Of a stretch of 34,036 bases of DNA, positions 17,591 through 28,075 are shown piece by piece. Made by a program: the position numbers and the translations under genes. The DNA is from Chitinophagales bacterium (GTDB lineage Bacteria; Bacteroidota; Bacteroidia; Chitinophagales; Saprospiraceae). Numbering within the stretch: the first letter of the stretch is position 1; every line of letters starts with the position of its first letter. The notes under the pieces were generated by a model. It ran no database searches. It saw only the letters and a program-made list of their open reading frames with translations, and was not told the origin of the DNA. The stretch covers positions 1 through 34,036 of the forward strand of contig JAKSDI010000186.1 of assembly GCA_022360175.1 (NCBI GenBank), in the 5' to 3' direction.

Positions 17591-20500
17591 ATGAAAACGA
17601 AATTATTAATTTTACTAGCATTTTTATGCGCTCAATCAGGTTTTTCTTTCTCTAATCCTGCTCATCCAAATACGACAAAGTATAAAGCGCAGACAAATTT
17701 TAGAAACAATTGCGACCCTCCAAGGGCGCATAAGGATATGGCTGTAAATACCATTCGCGCCCGTTTATTATCTGGTGGTGATATGTGGTGGGACGGTGAA
17801 AATGCAGGCTTGGTCATTCCAAATGTAGCAGCAGGAGAAAAAGAAGTATCAGCTATTTATGCAGCAGCAGTATGGATGGGCGGCCTAGATGAAGGTGGAA
17901 ATCTGAAAGTAGCTGCACAAACCTATGGTGGTCCTAATAGAAATGACTACTGGCCGGGGCCTTTAAGGTCTTCCCTTGATGAGGATCCAGGTACTACCGA
18001 TCCGGAACAATGTAGAAATTGGGATCAAATATTTTCTGTTAGCAGAACAGAAATCGATGAGCATCTGAACCAATATGAACAAGCTGCACATAATGGAGTA
18101 GCCTATACAGTAGATCAGATTCCACAAAACGTATTGGGCTGGCCTGCTAAAGGGAATCCATTCTTTGGTTTGGTTCATGGTTTTGACCTGCCTTTATCAG
18201 ATGCAGGCCTGGCGGGCTTTTGGGACGAAGATGGAGATGGCTTATATAATCCACTTAAAGGAGATTTTCCAACTCTGAGTTTGCGATCGTGTTTTAGGAC
18301 ACCCAGGCCAGATGAAATCAATTTCTGGATATTTAATGATAATGGTAATGTTCATTCTGGGTCACAAGGTGATCCTCTGCAAATGGAATTTCAGGTAGAA
18401 GCCTTTGCTTATGCTACCAATGATCAGTTAAATAGGACCATATTTCAAAAATACAAACTGATAAACAGAGCGGTTGAACCTCTTGATAGTACTCATTTTG
18501 CCCTATGGGTCGACCCTGATTTAGGCTGCCATACGGATGATTTTTTTGGTTGTGACCCTGATCGTTCTTTAGTTTACGTTTATAATGAAGATGCTTTGGA
18601 TGGTATCTATAATGAAGATACTCCTGAAGGGCCTACCTATTGTTACTGTCCAAATGGTATAGCAACTTATTGTGATGAAATCCCGATTATAGGTATTGAT
18701 TTATTAAGAGGGCCTTTAGGGCCTAAAAAGATTGGCCCAAATGGAGAATTACAAAATCCAGCATTAGGAGAATTGGCAGATACCATTGTGGAATTAGAAA
18801 TGAGTTCATTTACTTATTTTAATGGAGGAGGGCTCGCTAGTACACCACCTGGAACAATGGCGCCTGTTAATGCTTTGGAATACTACCGTTATATGACGGG
18901 TAGTTGGAGAGATGGCAGCCCTTTTGAATATGGAGGAAATGGCTATCAGGAGGGAACCTACGAAATAAGTTACGCCTTTTCTGATCCTCCAAATGATACA
19001 CTTGGCTGGTCTATGTGTACAGCATTGGCTGGTGGCCCTATTGCTACTGAAGTACAATATAATTTGCTCCAGTCCTCCGGTCCTTTCCAGCTCGACCCCG
19101 GTGCCGTTAATGAAGTGCTTATCGGCCTTACCTGGGTACCCGATCAGGTACTTCCCTGCCCTGATATAAGCGATATACAAGCGGCGAGTGATTATATTGA
19201 GAAAGCAGTTTCTAATTGTTTTGATTCGGATTATGTACCTGGGCCAGATGCACCAGATGTAGATATTGTAGAGCTAGACAGAGAGCTGGTACTTATCTTG
19301 TCTAATGATTCTGTTGTTACTTCGAGTAACAACGCAAAGGAGTTATACCAGGAAATAGGAGTACATCATCTCTGCCTGGATTCTACAGTGACAGATTCTT
19401 TCTATCGTTTTGAAGGCTATAAAATTTTTCAATTGGCAGGCCCTGATGTAGTTCTTATACCTAAAAATACAGAGAACCCAGATCTGGCAAGACTGGTGGC
19501 ACAGGTAGATATTAAAAACGGGATAGGTAAAATTTTTAATTGGAAAAAAATAGAACCTGATGATCCTTTTTCAGGAGCATCTTATTATACTCCCGTATTA
19601 ATGGTGGATGGTCAGGATGAAGGTATACGGCATACTTTTCGTATTACAGAAGATGCTTTCGCAAAGGGAGATCGCCGTCTCATTAATCACAAAAAATATT
19701 ACTACGCAGCAGTTGCTTATGCTTATAATGAGTTCCAACCCTTTGATCCCCTTGCTACCGTGCCAGCAGGGCAAGATAAATCTTACCTTGAAGGCCGAAG
19801 AAATGTTGGTTATAAAGGATATGGGAAGCCCTATACTGCTATTCCCCGCCCAATTACAGATCAGATGCTAAATACCAATTTTGGAGAAGGAACTGTAATA
19901 ACAAGATTGGATGGCCTTGGTACTGGCAATAATTTTTTGGATATTTCAAAGGATACAAGGCAATTAATAGAAGAGGCATTTACTGTTGACGAGCCATTTA
20001 CGGGCAATTTGATATATGCTGATGGACAAGGGCCAATCGATGTTCAAGTATTCAACCCCCTGGATATTATTGATGCTACCTTTGAATTGAAATTTGTAGA
20101 TAGCCAGCAGGATGATGAAGTCCTTCAAACCGGAGCCCATTGGGAATTGACACATATAGAAAATCCTGCTTTCAGGATCGCATCCGAAAAAAGTATAGAA
20201 GATTTCAATGAGCAACTCATTCGGAAATATGGTTTTTCTATTACAGTGGGGCAGGTATCCGAAACAGGATCAACAAAAGATCAACAAAATGGATTCATTG
20301 GCTATGATGTAGAAATTAGTGGGGAAGGCGAAAACTGGTTGTCCTTCATTCCTGAAGGTACTGATTTTTCTTCATTAGATACCGATGATTATCTTTTTGA
20401 TTATTTAATGACCAGCCCAGGACAGATTGATGATGATCTTGACCCTAATGGTGGTTTGAGCCAGTTTGGCCAGTTTGCTTTCATGCCTTACTATCTGTTG

Positions 20501-21790
20501 GGTTTTGAACAAAGGGAATTTGGAGATGACCCTCCATTTCTGGGGCCAGTACATGCTCAAAGGTCAATTGGGACAATTAACAGACTGGCCAATTTACCCA
20601 AAGATTTAAATAATGTTGATATTGTATTTACTTCAAATAAAGATTTATGGAGTCGTTGTGTAGTCGTAGAAACTGCCAATCGCTTTTATGAAAGCCTGGA
20701 AGTAAATACTCAAGCCTATACTTTTAATGGCGAAGAGGTGGAGGCTACTCAATTTGATCTGAGGCCGATGCTTTCTGTAAGTAAAGAAATGGGTGCTGAT
20801 GGATTGCCTGTGCCCGATGGTGCGATCGATGAGGCTGGAAATCCACTTTATGGGTTAGGCTGGTTTCCTGGCTATGCTATTGATGTGGAGACGGGGCAAC
20901 GTTTGAATATCTTTTTTGGTGAAAACTCTATCTATGATGGAAGGGTATTGGCTAGCTCTTACATTCAAAAGCCAGTAGGAGGAGATATGATGTTTAATCC
21001 TACTAGTGAGGTATTTCTCAATGGCCTGGGTATTGATAATTTACCTTTGCCTTATGCTTTAGGAGGCCATCACTGTGTTTATGTTACCAAAGATCCTTAT
21101 GATGGTTGCGCTCAATATGTTGAACGATTAAGGAGAAATAGTGCCAATGATAATGAATTGCGGAAATTGAAAGTTTTAAGCCAGATCAGTTGGGCAGGCC
21201 TGATATTGGCAGAATCAGGAACAAGCATGCTTTCCTATGATGAGGGCTTAATTTCTACTGAGACACGTGTGAAACTTCGGGTTAATAATCCCTATCAGGT
21301 GGAAACGGATAATAATGATATTGATGGAGATCAAAGAACGGGGACTGGAGAAAATAATTACCATCCAAAATATCAACTTTCGTTTAAAGGTAAAGCAGCT
21401 ATACCTGTCGAAGAAGCTGCTCAAAATAAAATACTAGATGCTATTAATATTGTCCCGAATCCCTATTATGCTTATTCTGATTACGAAACTTCAGTAACAG
21501 AAGGGGCGGTGAGAATTACTAATCTACCCAATAAATGTATCGTAACTATCTACAGTTTGGATGGACGATTTGTAAGGCAGTTTAACCGTAATGAAGGGCT
21601 TAATTTACAATCTAAATACAGTGAAGTATTACGTTATAAGCAAGCTAATCCTGATTTAGAATGGGACTTGAAAAATGCAAATGGAACTGCAATTGGACCT
21701 GGCGTATATCTTATTCATGTCAAAGCAGATGGGGTAGGGGAGCGTACCTTAAAGTGGTTTGGAGTAGGCAGAAAAAAGAAAGATTTTTAA
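17591..21790 (+). CDS. Large exported protein of unknown function, probable T9SS tail
   Basis: A 1399-residue protein with a signal peptide (about residues 1-21) and no membrane segment. I do not recognise an enzyme domain. The N-terminal part has a distinctive block (GGDMWWDGENAGLVIPNV, then SAIYAAAVWMGGLDEGGNLK and DYWPGPL) that I associate with a family of large secreted Bacteroidota proteins without known function. Likely calcium loops occur at about residue 212 (DEDGDGLYNP) and 1240 (DNNDIDGDQ). Near the C-terminus, INIVPNPYYAYSDYE followed by VTIYSLDGRFVRQF and PGVYLIHVKADG is a T9SS type A-like sorting region ending in a basic tail. It stands alone, 134 bases from the MocR gene and 696 from the protease gene. 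Surface attachment or secretion is inferred. Confidence 0.75.
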   Translation: MKTKLLILLAFLCAQSGFSFSNPAHPNTTKYKAQTNFRNNCDPPRAHKDMAVNTIRARLLSGGDMWWDGENAGLVIPNVAAGEKEVSAIYAAAVWMGGLDEGGNLKVAAQTYGGPNRNDYWPGPLRSSLDEDPGTTDPEQCRNWDQIFSVSRTEIDEHLNQYEQAAHNGVAYTVDQIPQNVLGWPAKGNPFFGLVHGFDLPLSDAGLAGFWDEDGDGLYNPLKGDFPTLSLRSCFRTPRPDEINFWIFNDNGNVHSGSQGDPLQMEFQVEAFAYATNDQLNRTIFQKYKLINRAVEPLDSTHFALWVDPDLGCHTDDFFGCDPDRSLVYVYNEDALDGIYNEDTPEGPTYCYCPNGIATYCDEIPIIGIDLLRGPLGPKKIGPNGELQNPALGELADTIVELEMSSFTYFNGGGLASTPPGTMAPVNALEYYRYMTGSWRDGSPFEYGGNGYQEGTYEISYAFSDPPNDTLGWSMCTALAGGPIATEVQYNLLQSSGPFQLDPGAVNEVLIGLTWVPDQVLPCPDISDIQAASDYIEKAVSNCFDSDYVPGPDAPDVDIVELDRELVLILSNDSVVTSSNNAKELYQEIGVHHLCLDSTVTDSFYRFEGYKIFQLAGPDVVLIPKNTENPDLARLVAQVDIKNGIGKIFNWKKIEPDDPFSGASYYTPVLMVDGQDEGIRHTFRITEDAFAKGDRRLINHKKYYYAAVAYAYNEFQPFDPLATVPAGQDKSYLEGRRNVGYKGYGKPYTAIPRPITDQMLNTNFGEGTVITRLDGLGTGNNFLDISKDTRQLIEEAFTVDEPFTGNLIYADGQGPIDVQVFNPLDIIDATFELKFVDSQQDDEVLQTGAHWELTHIENPAFRIASEKSIEDFNEQLIRKYGFSITVGQVSETGSTKDQQNGFIGYDVEISGEGENWLSFIPEGTDFSSLDTDDYLFDYLMTSPGQIDDDLDPNGGLSQFGQFAFMPYYLLGFEQREFGDDPPFLGPVHAQRSIGTINRLANLPKDLNNVDIVFTSNKDLWSRCVVVETANRFYESLEVNTQAYTFNGEEVEATQFDLRPMLSVSKEMGADGLPVPDGAIDEAGNPLYGLGWFPGYAIDVETGQRLNIFFGENSIYDGRVLASSYIQKPVGGDMMFNPTSEVFLNGLGIDNLPLPYALGGHHCVYVTKDPYDGCAQYVERLRRNSANDNELRKLKVLSQISWAGLILAESGTSMLSYDEGLISTETRVKLRVNNPYQVETDNNDIDGDQRTGTGENNYHPKYQLSFKGKAAIPVEEAAQNKILDAINIVPNPYYAYSDYETSVTEGAVRITNLPNKCIVTIYSLDGRFVRQFNRNEGLNLQSKYSEVLRYKQANPDLEWDLKNANGTAIGPGVYLIHVKADGVGERTLKWFGVGRKKKDF

Positions 21791-22486
21791 AAATCATCTA
21801 AAGTAACATACAGTGCAGGTTTTACTTTTGCTGTGAAGGATAAATATTCCTACCACACATGAAAAAAGTAAAACCCTGTGCTGTACATTTGAATAAAAAG
21901 CACCTTTGAGCACACTTGCAATTTGAACTTGTCCGATGGATTAGATGATTTAAAAGAATGGTACTCCCCACTTTCAATTTGCTGCTCATCGATATGAAAT
22001 ATTAATTTCCCTACACCCTACACCTCTTTTGCATGTCACAAAATCTACAAAAATAAACTTTTTCAAATTATTATTAACCGTAATATTGTTATCAGATAGA
22101 AGAGGATGTGTAATCAAATTATCTTTTATTCCCCCCCCAGTCCCAATACTTCTTGTAATGTATGATAATCTTTAAATTATCAGGAAGTACATAGTCACTT
22201 ACATTAGTTTTTCAGTTCCTATTTAATAAATGTGGTTACTCCAGTAAGGAGTATGTAAAGCTGTATTCATACGTATGTGTTGAATCACTTTAGGCTTTAA
22301 TAATTTAAATTACAATACAGTTTGAGAACGTATTTGAATTTTATTTAGTCATTTCCCGGATGCGGGTGCTGAAGTCGCCACAATTATTAAAACCAAATGG
22401 AGTGACCCCTTTAAATTACAATTTATAGGCTAATTAAAATTAATACTGTCTCTAAATACTTATTTCTAATTACAAAAAACGCTTGC
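21791..22486. other. 696-base gene-free region with hairpins and a C8 tract
   Basis: No credible gene is seen in this AT-rich gap. It holds a hairpin near the end of the upstream gene (21811-21883), a run of eight C at 22131-22138, a nested inverted repeat (TACTTC/GAAGTA at 22147-22152 and 22184-22189 enclosing TGATAAT/ATTATCA at 22163-22169 and 22176-22182), and a GC-richer patch at about 22350-22410. The promoter and leader of the protease gene must lie in its right part, but I cannot place them. Confidence 0.5.
21811..21883 (+). terminator. Candidate hairpin downstream of the 1399-residue gene
   Basis: The sequence GGTTTTACTTTT (21818-21829) pairs with AAAAGTAAAACC (21864-21875), and further partial pairing extends it outward (CAGTGCA against TGTGCTG). 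The loop is about 34 bases and there is no T-run after it, so termination is possible but weakly supported. Confidence 0.4.
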
Positions 22487-25400
22487 ATGAAATTATTTAG
22501 CTCTATCCTTTTATTATCCCTGTTTACGGCAACCTTATGGGGGCAAAGCCAAAACCGTATTTCAAACCCCTGGTCAGATGTCCCAAACACCTCTGTTGAT
22601 TTCCGTGCTGAAAATCAACGCATTATCCCAGCTGCTTATCGAAGCCTGAATCTGGATGTAGTTGCTGCCCAGGCTATACTTGCTGAAGCACCACTTTGGA
22701 AAACAGATGAAGCAGATGAAGTTGAAGTAGAGATTCTTTTACCTATTCCAGATGGGAGCTTTCAGGCTTTTAGAGTAGTTTATGCACCTGTTATGGCACC
22801 AGAACTTGCCCGTAAGTTTCCGGAAATTAGAACCTATGCCGGCTATGGTATAGATGACCCAACCGCTTACGTACGATTTGACCTTACTCCACAAGGATTC
22901 CACGCATATATCAGATCAGGTAATCAACCAGATATCTTTATTGATCCCTATAATTCAGGATTTAATAATGTCTACCTTTCTTATTACAAAAAAGACTTTT
23001 TCAAAGATACTCACTGGGAGTGTACTATTGATGAGGTTCGTCAAACTTATGAATCACATGATCATAACCATGGTCGTTTTGCAGGCGATTGTACATTAAG
23101 AACTTATCGCCTGGCATTGGCCTGTACAGGAGAATATGCACAATTTCATGGCGGTACAGTCGCTTCTGCAATGGCTGCTATGAATACAACAATGGTAAGA
23201 GTAAATGGTATATTCGAAATCGATGCTTCTGTGACGATGGAGATGGTGCCTAATAATGATCAACTGGTTTTCCTTGATCCAAATACAGACCCGTATACCA
23301 ATAGTAATGGTAGTGCAATGCTTAGTCAAAACCAAACAACTTGTGATAATACGATTGGTTCGAGCAATTATGATATAGGACACGTATTTTCTACTGGCGG
23401 TGGTGGCGTAGCCTATCTGGGTAGTGTTTGTAATAATTCTATCAAAGCAGGTGGTGTTACCGGCCAGCCGAATCCTGTAGGTGACCCTTTTGATGTGGAT
23501 TATGTTTCTCACGAAATGGGGCACCAGTATGGAGCTAATCACACTCAAAATAATAGTTGTAATAGAAATAATTCTACTGCAATGGAGCCAGGTAGTGCCA
23601 GTACTATCATGGGCTATGCAGGGATTTGTTCACCAAATGTGCAAAACAATTCGGATGCCTATTTCCATGGCATTAGCCTTCAGGAAATGGGCAACTTTAC
23701 AACTGGAAATGGCAACAGTTGTTCTGTAAATCAGACTATCAATGATGCACCAACCGCAAATGCCGGCGCAAATTATACCATTCCGGCTTCTACTTCTTTC
23801 GTTTTAGAAGGATCAGCTAGTGATCCTAATGGCGATCAGTTGACATATTGCTGGGAACAGTTTGATAATCAGGTTGCAAGCATGCCTCCTCAATCTACCA
23901 ATACGAGTGGTCCTGCTTTCCGTTCGCTTGATCCAACAACTTCACCAGATCGTTATATGCCAACTTTATCGGCTATCGTTAATAATCAGTCTCCAACATG
24001 GGAGGTCTTACCTTCTGTAAGCAGAACAATGAATTTTAGGCTTACCGTTAGAGATAATAATCCTGGAGGAGGGTGTACAGAAGAAGATGACATGGTTGTT
24101 ACTGTAGCAGGAGGTGCAGGGCCATTCCTTGTTACCGCTCCAAATACAGCAGTAAACTGGGCTGCTCTTAGTCAGCAAACAGTAACATGGGATGTAGCAA
24201 ATACTACAAACTCACCCGTTAACTGTTCGACCGTAGATATCTACCTTTCAACAGATGGTGGCTTTACCTACCCAATCACTTTGGCTTCGGGAGTACCTAA
24301 TGATGGCTCTCAAGCAGTGACGATTCCAAATAACCCAACTAGCCAGGCAAGAGTAATGGTAAGAGGTGGAGGTAATATCTTTTTTGATATTTCAAACCAA
24401 AACTTCACAATAGGAGCCCCCCAAAATGGCTTTACAGTTGATGTAAGCCCCGACAACCAAACCATCTGCCAACCGAATGATGCAGTATTTAGTGTAGATG
24501 TTAATGCAACAGGTTCGTTTAGCGGGAATGTCACATTATCTGCTAGTGGAGTACCTTCAGGAGCGAGTGCTTCTTTCTCTGTTAATCCAATTGCAACATC
24601 AGGAAATAGCCAAATGACAATTACAGGCTTGGGATCAGTTGCAGCAGGTAGTTATAATATCACTGTGACAGGTACTTCCGGATCTACTACTCAGAGCGAA
24701 ACAGTTACATTGGTTGTAAGTGCAGCCCCTGGTGGAGTAACATTAGCCAGTCCTTCAGACGGAGCTATTGATGTATCTGCCAATCCTACTCTAAGCTGGA
24801 ATGCGGCTGCTAATGCAGATAACTATGATTTGCAATTAGCTACAGATGCCGGGTTTAGCAATATTGTAGAGAATGCAACGGGCATTAACGGAACCAGCTA
24901 TAACCCTAGCTCTTTAAGCCCAAATACCACTTACTTCTGGCGAGTGAGAAGTAATAATAGTTGTGGCACCAGTACTTATTCAACAGCATTTTCTTTTACT
25001 ACGGCAAATATTTCTTGCGGTGTATTTGCTAGTACTGATGTGCCTGTTTCAATATCATCCAGTGGCACTCCAACGATTACATCTACTCTGAATATTAATG
25101 CAAGTGGTTCTATTCAGGATGTAAACGTGTTAAATCTTGATATTTCTCATACCTGGATTAATGATTTGATCATTACACTGACTAGCCCACAAGGCACCTC
25201 TGTTACCTTGATTAGTAGGATTTGTAATAGCCAAAATAATATTCTTACTAATCTGGATGACGAAGCGGGTAATTCTTACGCATCCATTCCTTGCCCTCCA
25301 ACAAATAATGATACTTATCAACCATTTGAAGCCCTTTCTGCCTTTGACGGAGAAGACTTAAATGGTACCTGGACGTTAACCATTGAAGATGTATTTAATC

Positions 25401-27832
25401 AGGACGGAGGATCTTTAAATGCCTGGTCATTAGAAATTTGTTATGGTGTAACCTCTCAACCATTAACGGTTAGTACTTCTGGCACAGATGTAAGTTGTAA
25501 TGGTGGTAATGATGGTACCGCTACAGCTACTGCTTCAGGTGGCAATGGTAGTTATTCCTACAATTGGAGTAATGGCGGGACTACTGCAACGATTACTGGC
25601 CTGAGTGCAGGCACTTACAATGTGACGGTTACTTCTGGTACCGAAACAGCCACAGGAAGTGTGACTGTCAATCAGCCTGCAAGCGCAGTGGCTGCTTCTG
25701 CCTCTTCTACAGATACTAACTGTGGTATTGATGACGGTACCGCTACAGTAAGTGCTTCAGGCGGTACAGCACCTTACACCTATAATTGGAATACTGGTGC
25801 AACAACAGCCACTATCACAGGCCTGGCTGCCGGTACTTATAACGCAACTGTTACCGATGCAAATGGCTGTACTGCTACTGCTTCTACTACAGTAGGTGCG
25901 TCAAGTGCTATTACTGCTTCTGCCTCCGCTACGGATGAAAACTGTAGTGGTGCCAATGATGGTACAGCAACAGCAAGTGGCTCAGGAGGTACATCCCCTT
26001 ATAGCTACATATGGAGCAATGGTGGCAATACCGCTACGATTACAGGTCTTGGAGCAGGTACTTATAATGTTACTGTCACAGATGCGAATGGTTGTGTTGC
26101 TACTGCCTCGGCTACAGTAGGCAGTTTGAGTGGTATCACTGCTTCTGCGTCCAGTACAGATGAAAGCTGTAGTGGTGCCAATGATGGTAGTGCAACAGCA
26201 AGTGGCTCAGGAGGTACATCCCCTTATACCTATATCTGGAGTAACGGCGGTAACACGGCAACGATTACAGGCCTGGGTGCAGGCACTTATACGGCCACTG
26301 TTACCGATGCGAATGGCTGTGTTGCTACTGCTTCTACTACAGTAGGTATTGCAAGCAATATTTCAGTTGCTACTTCCAGCACAGATGAAAGCTGTAGTGG
26401 TGCTAATGATGGTAGTGCAACAGCAAGTGGCTCAGGAGGTACACCCCCTTATACTTATATCTGGAGCAATGGTGGTAATACAGCAACGATCACAGGCCTT
26501 GGAGCAGGCACTTATAATGTCACAGTTACCGATGCAAATGGTTGTACAGCTACCGCTTCAGCTACGGTAGGTAGTTCAAGTGGTATTACCGTCTCTGCTT
26601 CCGGTACAGATGTAAGCTGCAATGATGGTAGTGATGGTAGCGCAACAGCAAGCGGCTCAGGTGGTACAGCACCTTACACCTACATATGGAGTAATGGTGG
26701 TAACACAGCAACGATTACAGGCCTTAGTGCAGGTACTTATAGTGTCACAGCTACCGATGCAAATGGATGCGCTGCAACAGCGAGTGTTAGTATCACCCAG
26801 CCAGGTGCGTTGAATGTAAGTGCGTCGGGCACCGACCCTAGTGGAGGGAATAATGGATCTGCTACTGCTTCTGCTAGTGGAGGCACTAGCCCTTATGCTT
26901 ATAACTGGAGTAATGGCGGTACTACAGCAACGATCACAGGCCTGGCAGAAGGAACCTATACCGTCACTGTAACGGATGCGAATGGATGTACTGCAACTGC
27001 TAGTGTAACACTTACGGATACAGGAGGCTGTACACAGCAAACAGTAGATTTTGAAAACTTTGACAGTGGCTGGGGAATTTGGAATGATGGTGGTTCGGAT
27101 TGCCGTAGAAGCGCTAGAGATGCCGCATATGCGAATAGTGGTGATCGTTGTGTACGCCTTCGCGATAATACCAATACTTCTGTTACGACAACGGATGATC
27201 TGAACTTAAGCAATTACCAGGATATCACAGTAGACTTTACTTATATCGTTCGCAGTTTTGATAATTCTAATGAAGATTTTTGGTTACAAATTTCTACCAA
27301 TGGAGGAGCTTCTTATCAAACTGTTGAAGAGTGGAACCTCAATGATGAGTTTGTAAATAATGTACGCTATTTTGATGCAGTAACCATTCAGGGACCATTT
27401 AGCTCGAATACCCGGATACGCTTCCGTTGTGATGCATCTGGCAATTCAGATTGGGTATATCTTGATGATGTTACGATTTCAGGATGTGCAAATGGAAGCC
27501 TTGTTCCAACACCGATTAGTGGACAGCCAACGGTAGAAGCTCCTGTACTGGAAAATACTGCGGAGCCAATAAAATCAAGTGATGAATTAGTGCTTTTCCC
27601 TAATCCTACTAATTCTTCTTTGGAGCTGGCATTTGAAAGCACTTCTGAAAGTAGGGCTACAGTTTATATTGTCGACTTATTCGGAAAAGTAGTATACAAT
27701 AGAGCTATTGACAAGCAAGCAGAAGGTTTACAACAGATTGAATTATCTGTTGAGCAACTTGCTGCAGGAACTTATTTCCTTGTCCTTGTTGATGGAGAAA
27801 CCCGCAGGACAGCGAGGTTTATCAAAATATAA
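22487..27832 (+). CDS. Secreted multidomain metzincin protease with SprB repeats and T9SS tail
   Basis: A 1781-residue exported zinc metalloprotease. After a signal peptide (to about residue 20) and a pro-region, the reprolysin-like catalytic domain (about 200-420) shows [11 protein letters not shown] at 342-352 and a Met-turn at Met375 (STIMGYAG). The following modules are a PKD-like domain (about 428-540), two Ig-like sandwiches (to about 745), an Fn3-like domain (748-839) and a proprotein-convertase P-like domain (843-985). Then come seven SprB-type repeats (993-1514) and a MAM/concanavalin-like domain (1515-1668). A T9SS type A sorting domain (about 1700-1781, LFPNPTNSS) ends the chain. 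It should be secreted through T9SS and anchored on or released from the surface, degrading protein substrates. The repeats may serve adhesion or reach. All key zinc ligands are present. Confidence 0.93.
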   Translation: MKLFSSILLLSLFTATLWGQSQNRISNPWSDVPNTSVDFRAENQRIIPAAYRSLNLDVVAAQAILAEAPLWKTDEADEVEVEILLPIPDGSFQAFRVVYAPVMAPELARKFPEIRTYAGYGIDDPTAYVRFDLTPQGFHAYIRSGNQPDIFIDPYNSGFNNVYLSYYKKDFFKDTHWECTIDEVRQTYESHDHNHGRFAGDCTLRTYRLALACTGEYAQFHGGTVASAMAAMNTTMVRVNGIFEIDASVTMEMVPNNDQLVFLDPNTDPYTNSNGSAMLSQNQTTCDNTIGSSNYDIGHVFSTGGGGVAYLGSVCNNSIKAGGVTGQPNPVGDPFDVDYVSHEMGHQYGANHTQNNSCNRNNSTAMEPGSASTIMGYAGICSPNVQNNSDAYFHGISLQEMGNFTTGNGNSCSVNQTINDAPTANAGANYTIPASTSFVLEGSASDPNGDQLTYCWEQFDNQVASMPPQSTNTSGPAFRSLDPTTSPDRYMPTLSAIVNNQSPTWEVLPSVSRTMNFRLTVRDNNPGGGCTEEDDMVVTVAGGAGPFLVTAPNTAVNWAALSQQTVTWDVANTTNSPVNCSTVDIYLSTDGGFTYPITLASGVPNDGSQAVTIPNNPTSQARVMVRGGGNIFFDISNQNFTIGAPQNGFTVDVSPDNQTICQPNDAVFSVDVNATGSFSGNVTLSASGVPSGASASFSVNPIATSGNSQMTITGLGSVAAGSYNITVTGTSGSTTQSETVTLVVSAAPGGVTLASPSDGAIDVSANPTLSWNAAANADNYDLQLATDAGFSNIVENATGINGTSYNPSSLSPNTTYFWRVRSNNSCGTSTYSTAFSFTTANISCGVFASTDVPVSISSSGTPTITSTLNINASGSIQDVNVLNLDISHTWINDLIITLTSPQGTSVTLISRICNSQNNILTNLDDEAGNSYASIPCPPTNNDTYQPFEALSAFDGEDLNGTWTLTIEDVFNQDGGSLNAWSLEICYGVTSQPLTVSTSGTDVSCNGGNDGTATATASGGNGSYSYNWSNGGTTATITGLSAGTYNVTVTSGTETATGSVTVNQPASAVAASASSTDTNCGIDDGTATVSASGGTAPYTYNWNTGATTATITGLAAGTYNATVTDANGCTATASTTVGASSAITASASATDENCSGANDGTATASGSGGTSPYSYIWSNGGNTATITGLGAGTYNVTVTDANGCVATASATVGSLSGITASASSTDESCSGANDGSATASGSGGTSPYTYIWSNGGNTATITGLGAGTYTATVTDANGCVATASTTVGIASNISVATSSTDESCSGANDGSATASGSGGTPPYTYIWSNGGNTATITGLGAGTYNVTVTDANGCTATASATVGSSSGITVSASGTDVSCNDGSDGSATASGSGGTAPYTYIWSNGGNTATITGLSAGTYSVTATDANGCAATASVSITQPGALNVSASGTDPSGGNNGSATASASGGTSPYAYNWSNGGTTATITGLAEGTYTVTVTDANGCTATASVTLTDTGGCTQQTVDFENFDSGWGIWNDGGSDCRRSARDAAYANSGDRCVRLRDNTNTSVTTTDDLNLSNYQDITVDFTYIVRSFDNSNEDFWLQISTNGGASYQTVEEWNLNDEFVNNVRYFDAVTIQGPFSSNTRIRFRCDASGNSDWVYLDDVTISGCANGSLVPTPISGQPTVEAPVLENTAEPIKSSDELVLFPNPTNSSLELAFESTSESRATVYIVDLFGKVVYNRAIDKQAEGLQQIELSVEQLAAGTYFLVLVDGETRRTARFIKI
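25463..27028 (+). repeat. Seven tandem SprB-type repeats inside the protease gene
   Basis: Seven units of about 72-75 residues (about 220 bases) with the pattern S(G)TD..C.G.NDG(S/T)ATA..SGG..PY.Y.W(S/N).[24 protein letters not shown]. The third to sixth units are very alike at the DNA level, especially around 26160-26240 and 26390-26470, suggesting recent duplication. The first unit lacks the final DANGC block and the seventh lacks the first cysteine. SprB repeats are known from large flavobacterial surface adhesins. Confidence 0.93.
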
Positions 27833-27854
27833 TCTAATTCCCTCATAATTAATT

Positions 27855-27870
27855 GATAGTGACTACTATC
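27855..27870. other. Short perfect hairpin after the protease gene
   Basis: GATAGT, a GACT loop and ACTATC form a 6-base-pair stem ten bases before the stronger terminator at 27880. Its function is unclear. Confidence 0.4.
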
Positions 27871-27879
27871 ATAAGCATT

Positions 27880-27914
27880 GGCCATCCCGGACTTGATATT
27901 CGGGATGGCCTTTT
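27880..27914 (+). terminator. Rho-independent terminator of the protease gene
   Basis: GGCCATCCCG at 27880-27889 pairs perfectly with CGGGATGGCC at 27901-27910 around 11 bases and is followed by TTTT. It lies 47 bases after the stop codon of the plus-strand protease gene. Confidence 0.88.
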
Positions 27915-28075
27915 AGATAAAGTTGATCTCACATTGTGGGAGTGGTTACCTCAATGGATCAAAAAAGCCTGCTTGTTTGAATTTTCTAGCCATGATGGCT
28001 ATGTGATTTTAATATACATCTCAGTCGGGTGATAACCATGGCTTCTTATTTACAGCAGGTATAAAAAACTCTGTA

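Noticed and set aside
21820-21989. A 55-residue minus-strand open frame in the long gap
   Set aside because: Composition is unlike a real protein, it spans the hairpin at 21811-21883, and nothing supports a start.
23096-23548. A 150-residue minus-strand open frame inside the protease gene
   Set aside because: It is antisense to the catalytic domain including the zinc motif, and is His/Ile-rich only as the complement of that coding sequence.
25896-26813. Series of short plus-strand open frames rich in Gln, Val and Leu
   Set aside because: They are out-of-frame shadows of the SprB repeats of the protease gene and recur only because the repeats recur.
25463-27028. Possible CRISPR array or satellite-like array
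   Set aside because: The ~220-base periodic repeats are in frame and encode well-known SprB-type protein modules; there are no short repeats with unique spacers.
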